NCBI GenBank assembly: GCA_963767565.1 | Contig: CAVYEG010000001.1 | Coordinates: 434,001-498,000, forward strand | DNA from: Palsa-504 sp963767565 | GTDB lineage: Bacteria > Actinomycetota > Actinomycetes > Streptosporangiales > Streptosporangiaceae | Length of the DNA stretch: 64,000 nucleotides | Reading direction: 5' to 3' | In this document: positions 62,148 to 64,000 of the stretch, piece after piece | Position numbering within the stretch: position 1 is the stretch's first letter | Layout: every line of letters begins with the position of its first letter | Translations under genes and position numbers: made by a program | The notes under the pieces: generated by a model | Databases searched by the model: none | Seen by the model: only the letters and a program-made list of their open reading frames with translations | Told to the model about the DNA's origin: nothing

Positions 62148-64000
62148 ATGACCGGCCCGGGGGACCTCATCCAGACTTCGTTCGCCGCGGACCGGTCCCG
62201 CCGGACCGTTCAGGTCGACCGGTGGCTGGCCGAGCTGCTGGGCGCCGAGCCCGGCGTGGCCCTGGTCGCGGTGGGCGGTTACGGGCGCCGGGAACTGCTG
62301 CCCCGCAGCGACCTGGACGTGGTGCTGCTGCACGGCGGCCGCGACGACATCGCCGGCATCGCCGACCGGATCTGGTACCCGGTCTGGGATTCCGGCGCCG
62401 AGCTCGACCACGCGGTCCGCACCGTGCCGCAGGCCCGGCGGGTGGCCCGCGGCGACCTGAAGGTCGCGCTCGGGCTGCTGTCGGCCCGGCACGTGGCCGG
62501 CGAGGAGGAGCTGACCGAACGGCTGCGCGCGGGCGCGCTGGAAGACTGGCGCGCGGCCGCGCCGATCCGGCTGGCCGAGCTGCACGCCGCCCACGACGAG
62601 CGAGCCAGGACGTTCGGCGAGCTGGCCTTCCTGCTCGAACCGGACCTGAAACAGGCCCGCGGCGGCCTGCGGGACGTGCACGCCATCCAGGCCACCGCCG
62701 CCGCCTGGGTGGCGCCGGCTCCCGGACCCCGGGTCCGCACCGCCTACGAGCAGATCCTGGACGCCAGGCACGCGCTGCACGAGATCACCGGCCGCCGCCT
62801 GGACCGGCTGGTCCTGGAGGAACAGGACGAGGTGGCCCGGACCCTGGGCCTGCTGGACGGGGACGTGCTGCTGCGCATGCTGGCCGGCGCCGCGCGGACC
62901 GTGTCCTACGCCGTCGATCACGCCTTCCGCCTGGCCGACCGGGTGGGCGGCCGGTCGGGCGCCCGGCGGCTGCGCCGCCGCTCGCCCGACCGGCGGCCGC
63001 TCGCGGACGGGGTGGTGGAACAGGACGGCGAGGTGGTGCTGGCCCGGGCGGCCGACCCGGCCGGCGACCCGGTCCTGGTGCTGCGGGCCGCGGCGGCCGC
63101 CGCGCAGGCCGGGCTGCCGCTGGCGCCGCGCACGCTGACCCGGCTGACCGAATGCCCGCCGCTGCCCGTCCCGTGGCCCGCCGCGGCCCGCGACGCGCTG
63201 CTGGCCCTGCTCGGGGCGGGCCCGGCCGCGGTCAGCGTCTGGGAGGCGCTGGACACCGAGGGCCTGATCACCGCGCTGATCCCGGACTGGGAGCGGGTCA
63301 GGAACCGGCCGCAGCGCAACCCGCTGCACAAGTTCACCGTGGACCGCCACCTGGCCGAGGCGGCCGCCCACGCGGCCACGCTGGCCCGCGAGGTGGCCCG
63401 CCCCGACCTGCTGCTGCTGGCCGCGCTGCTGCACGACATGGGCAAGGGCTGGCCCGGCGACCACAGCGTCACCGGCGAGGTCGTGGCGCGCGACGTGGCC
63501 CGCCGGCTGGGCCTGCCCGGAGCTGACGTGGAGCTGATCGCCGCGGCCGTCCGGCACCACCTGCTGCTGCCTATGGTGGCTACCCGGCGCGACCTGGACG
63601 ATCCGGTCACGGTCAAGCAGGTAGCGGCGGCGGTGCCCAGCCGGGCGCTGCTGGAACTGCTGCACGCCCTGGCCATCGCCGACGGCCTGGCCACCGGGCC
63701 GGCCGCCTGGAATGACTGGAAGGCCCGGCTGGTCGCCGACCTGGTCCGGCGGGTGGCGGCCGTGCTGGCCGGCGAGCCGGCGCCGGAGCCGGCCCCGCTG
63801 CGCGCAGACCAGCTGGCCCTGGCCGCCGAGGGCGCCCCGGCCGCCACGGTCCGCGGCTGCGAGGTGACCGTGGTCGCCCCCGACCGGCCCGGCCTGCTGT
63901 GGCACGCGGCGGGCGTGCTGGCCTCGCACCGGCTCACGGTGCGCAGCGCCAACGCCACCTCGGTGGACGGCACGGCGGTGAGCGTGTTCGACGTGGAGCC
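62148..64000 (+). CDS. glnD: [Protein-PII] uridylyl/adenylyl-transferase GlnD, cut by window end
   Basis: Bifunctional enzyme that adds or removes a nucleotide on PII according to glutamine. The first 617 codons are in the window and stay open. The nucleotidyltransferase motif VGGYGRRELLPRSDLDVVLLH is near residues 42-62, AFLLEPDLKQARGGLRDVHAIQ follows, the HD phosphohydrolase is LLAALLHDMGKGWPGDHS near 425, and an ACT domain begins CEVTVVAPDRPGLLWHAAGVL. The ATG at 62148 has no strong ribosome binding site. In actinobacteria GlnD adenylylates rather than uridylylates PII. Confidence 0.94.
   Translation, partial: MTGPGDLIQTSFAADRSRRTVQVDRWLAELLGAEPGVALVAVGGYGRRELLPRSDLDVVLLHGGRDDIAGIADRIWYPVWDSGAELDHAVRTVPQARRVARGDLKVALGLLSARHVAGEEELTERLRAGALEDWRAAAPIRLAELHAAHDERARTFGELAFLLEPDLKQARGGLRDVHAIQATAAAWVAPAPGPRVRTAYEQILDARHALHEITGRRLDRLVLEEQDEVARTLGLLDGDVLLRMLAGAARTVSYAVDHAFRLADRVGGRSGARRLRRRSPDRRPLADGVVEQDGEVVLARAADPAGDPVLVLRAAAAAAQAGLPLAPRTLTRLTECPPLPVPWPAAARDALLALLGAGPAAVSVWEALDTEGLITALIPDWERVRNRPQRNPLHKFTVDRHLAEAAAHAATLAREVARPDLLLLAALLHDMGKGWPGDHSVTGEVVARDVARRLGLPGADVELIAAAVRHHLLLPMVATRRDLDDPVTVKQVAAAVPSRALLELLHALAIADGLATGPAAWNDWKARLVADLVRRVAAVLAGEPAPEPAPLRADQLALAAEGAPAATVRGCEVTVVAPDRPGLLWHAAGVLASHRLTVRSANATSVDGTAVSVFDVE

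Overview
The window is a very GC-rich, densely coded piece of an actinobacterial chromosome, probably a Streptosporangiales or Streptomyces-like actinomycete. The support is the gene content and order: MoeZ, a TetR-DUF3107 pair, Ku, an IclR regulator of NdgR type divergent from leuCD, CofC, and the long run thiL-rpmB-recG-rsmD-coaD-yceD-rpmF-rnc-mutM-smc-(murJ-GH3)-ftsY-glnB-glnD. GTG and TTG starts, 4-nt stop/start overlaps and strong G/C third positions are the rule. No phage, plasmid, CRISPR array or rRNA operon was seen. The only mobile-element trace is a short transposase remnant near 22.8 kb.

Layout: 0-9.9 kb holds the Fe-S carrier ATPase Mrp, a Nudix hydrolase, an unrecognised secreted Cys-containing protein, a DUF6758-like/PHP/membrane-protein run, a metallo-beta-lactamase-fold protein that has lost metal ligands, a RecB-like nuclease, a DEAD-box helicase and the DUF3107/TetR pair. 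9.9-18.2 kb holds a flavin oxidoreductase lacking one redox cysteine, ku, an alpha/beta hydrolase, moeZ, a frameshifted manA and an ABC-F protein with a possible leader peptide. 18.2-18.7 kb has tRNA-Gln and tRNA-Glu genes with matching promoters. 18.6-28.8 kb is more accessory: a class II glutamine amidotransferase, MscL with a zinc ribbon, a four-gene membrane cassette (holin-like, DUF3618, DUF4235, BrkB), a two-component system, and relics of broken genes. 28.8-40.4 kb is metabolic: DAHP synthase, TrpB2, an internally duplicated ABC-2 permease, transhydrogenase pntAA-AB-B, ndgR-leuC-leuD and an HU protein. 40.4-64 kb is the core block: plsC-gpsA-(CGS/MGL)-ddl, cofC, an Lrp-type domain protein, and then thiL through a glnD that is cut by the window end.

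No clearly new multi-gene system stands out. The most unusual signals are at sequence level. (1) Three otherwise intact genes (manA, smc, a GH3 hydrolase) each carry a one-base deletion-type frameshift in a GC-rich run or tandem repeat, and coaD lacks its normal stop. (2) Several unrelated loci carry tandem arrays with a 15-bp (five-codon) unit. (3) A perfect 17-bp inverted repeat flanks moeZ and related copies lie elsewhere. (4) Several intergenic regions hold precise palindromes that look like operators. These, the duplicated permease, the degenerate metallohydrolase and the membrane cassette are the best leads.
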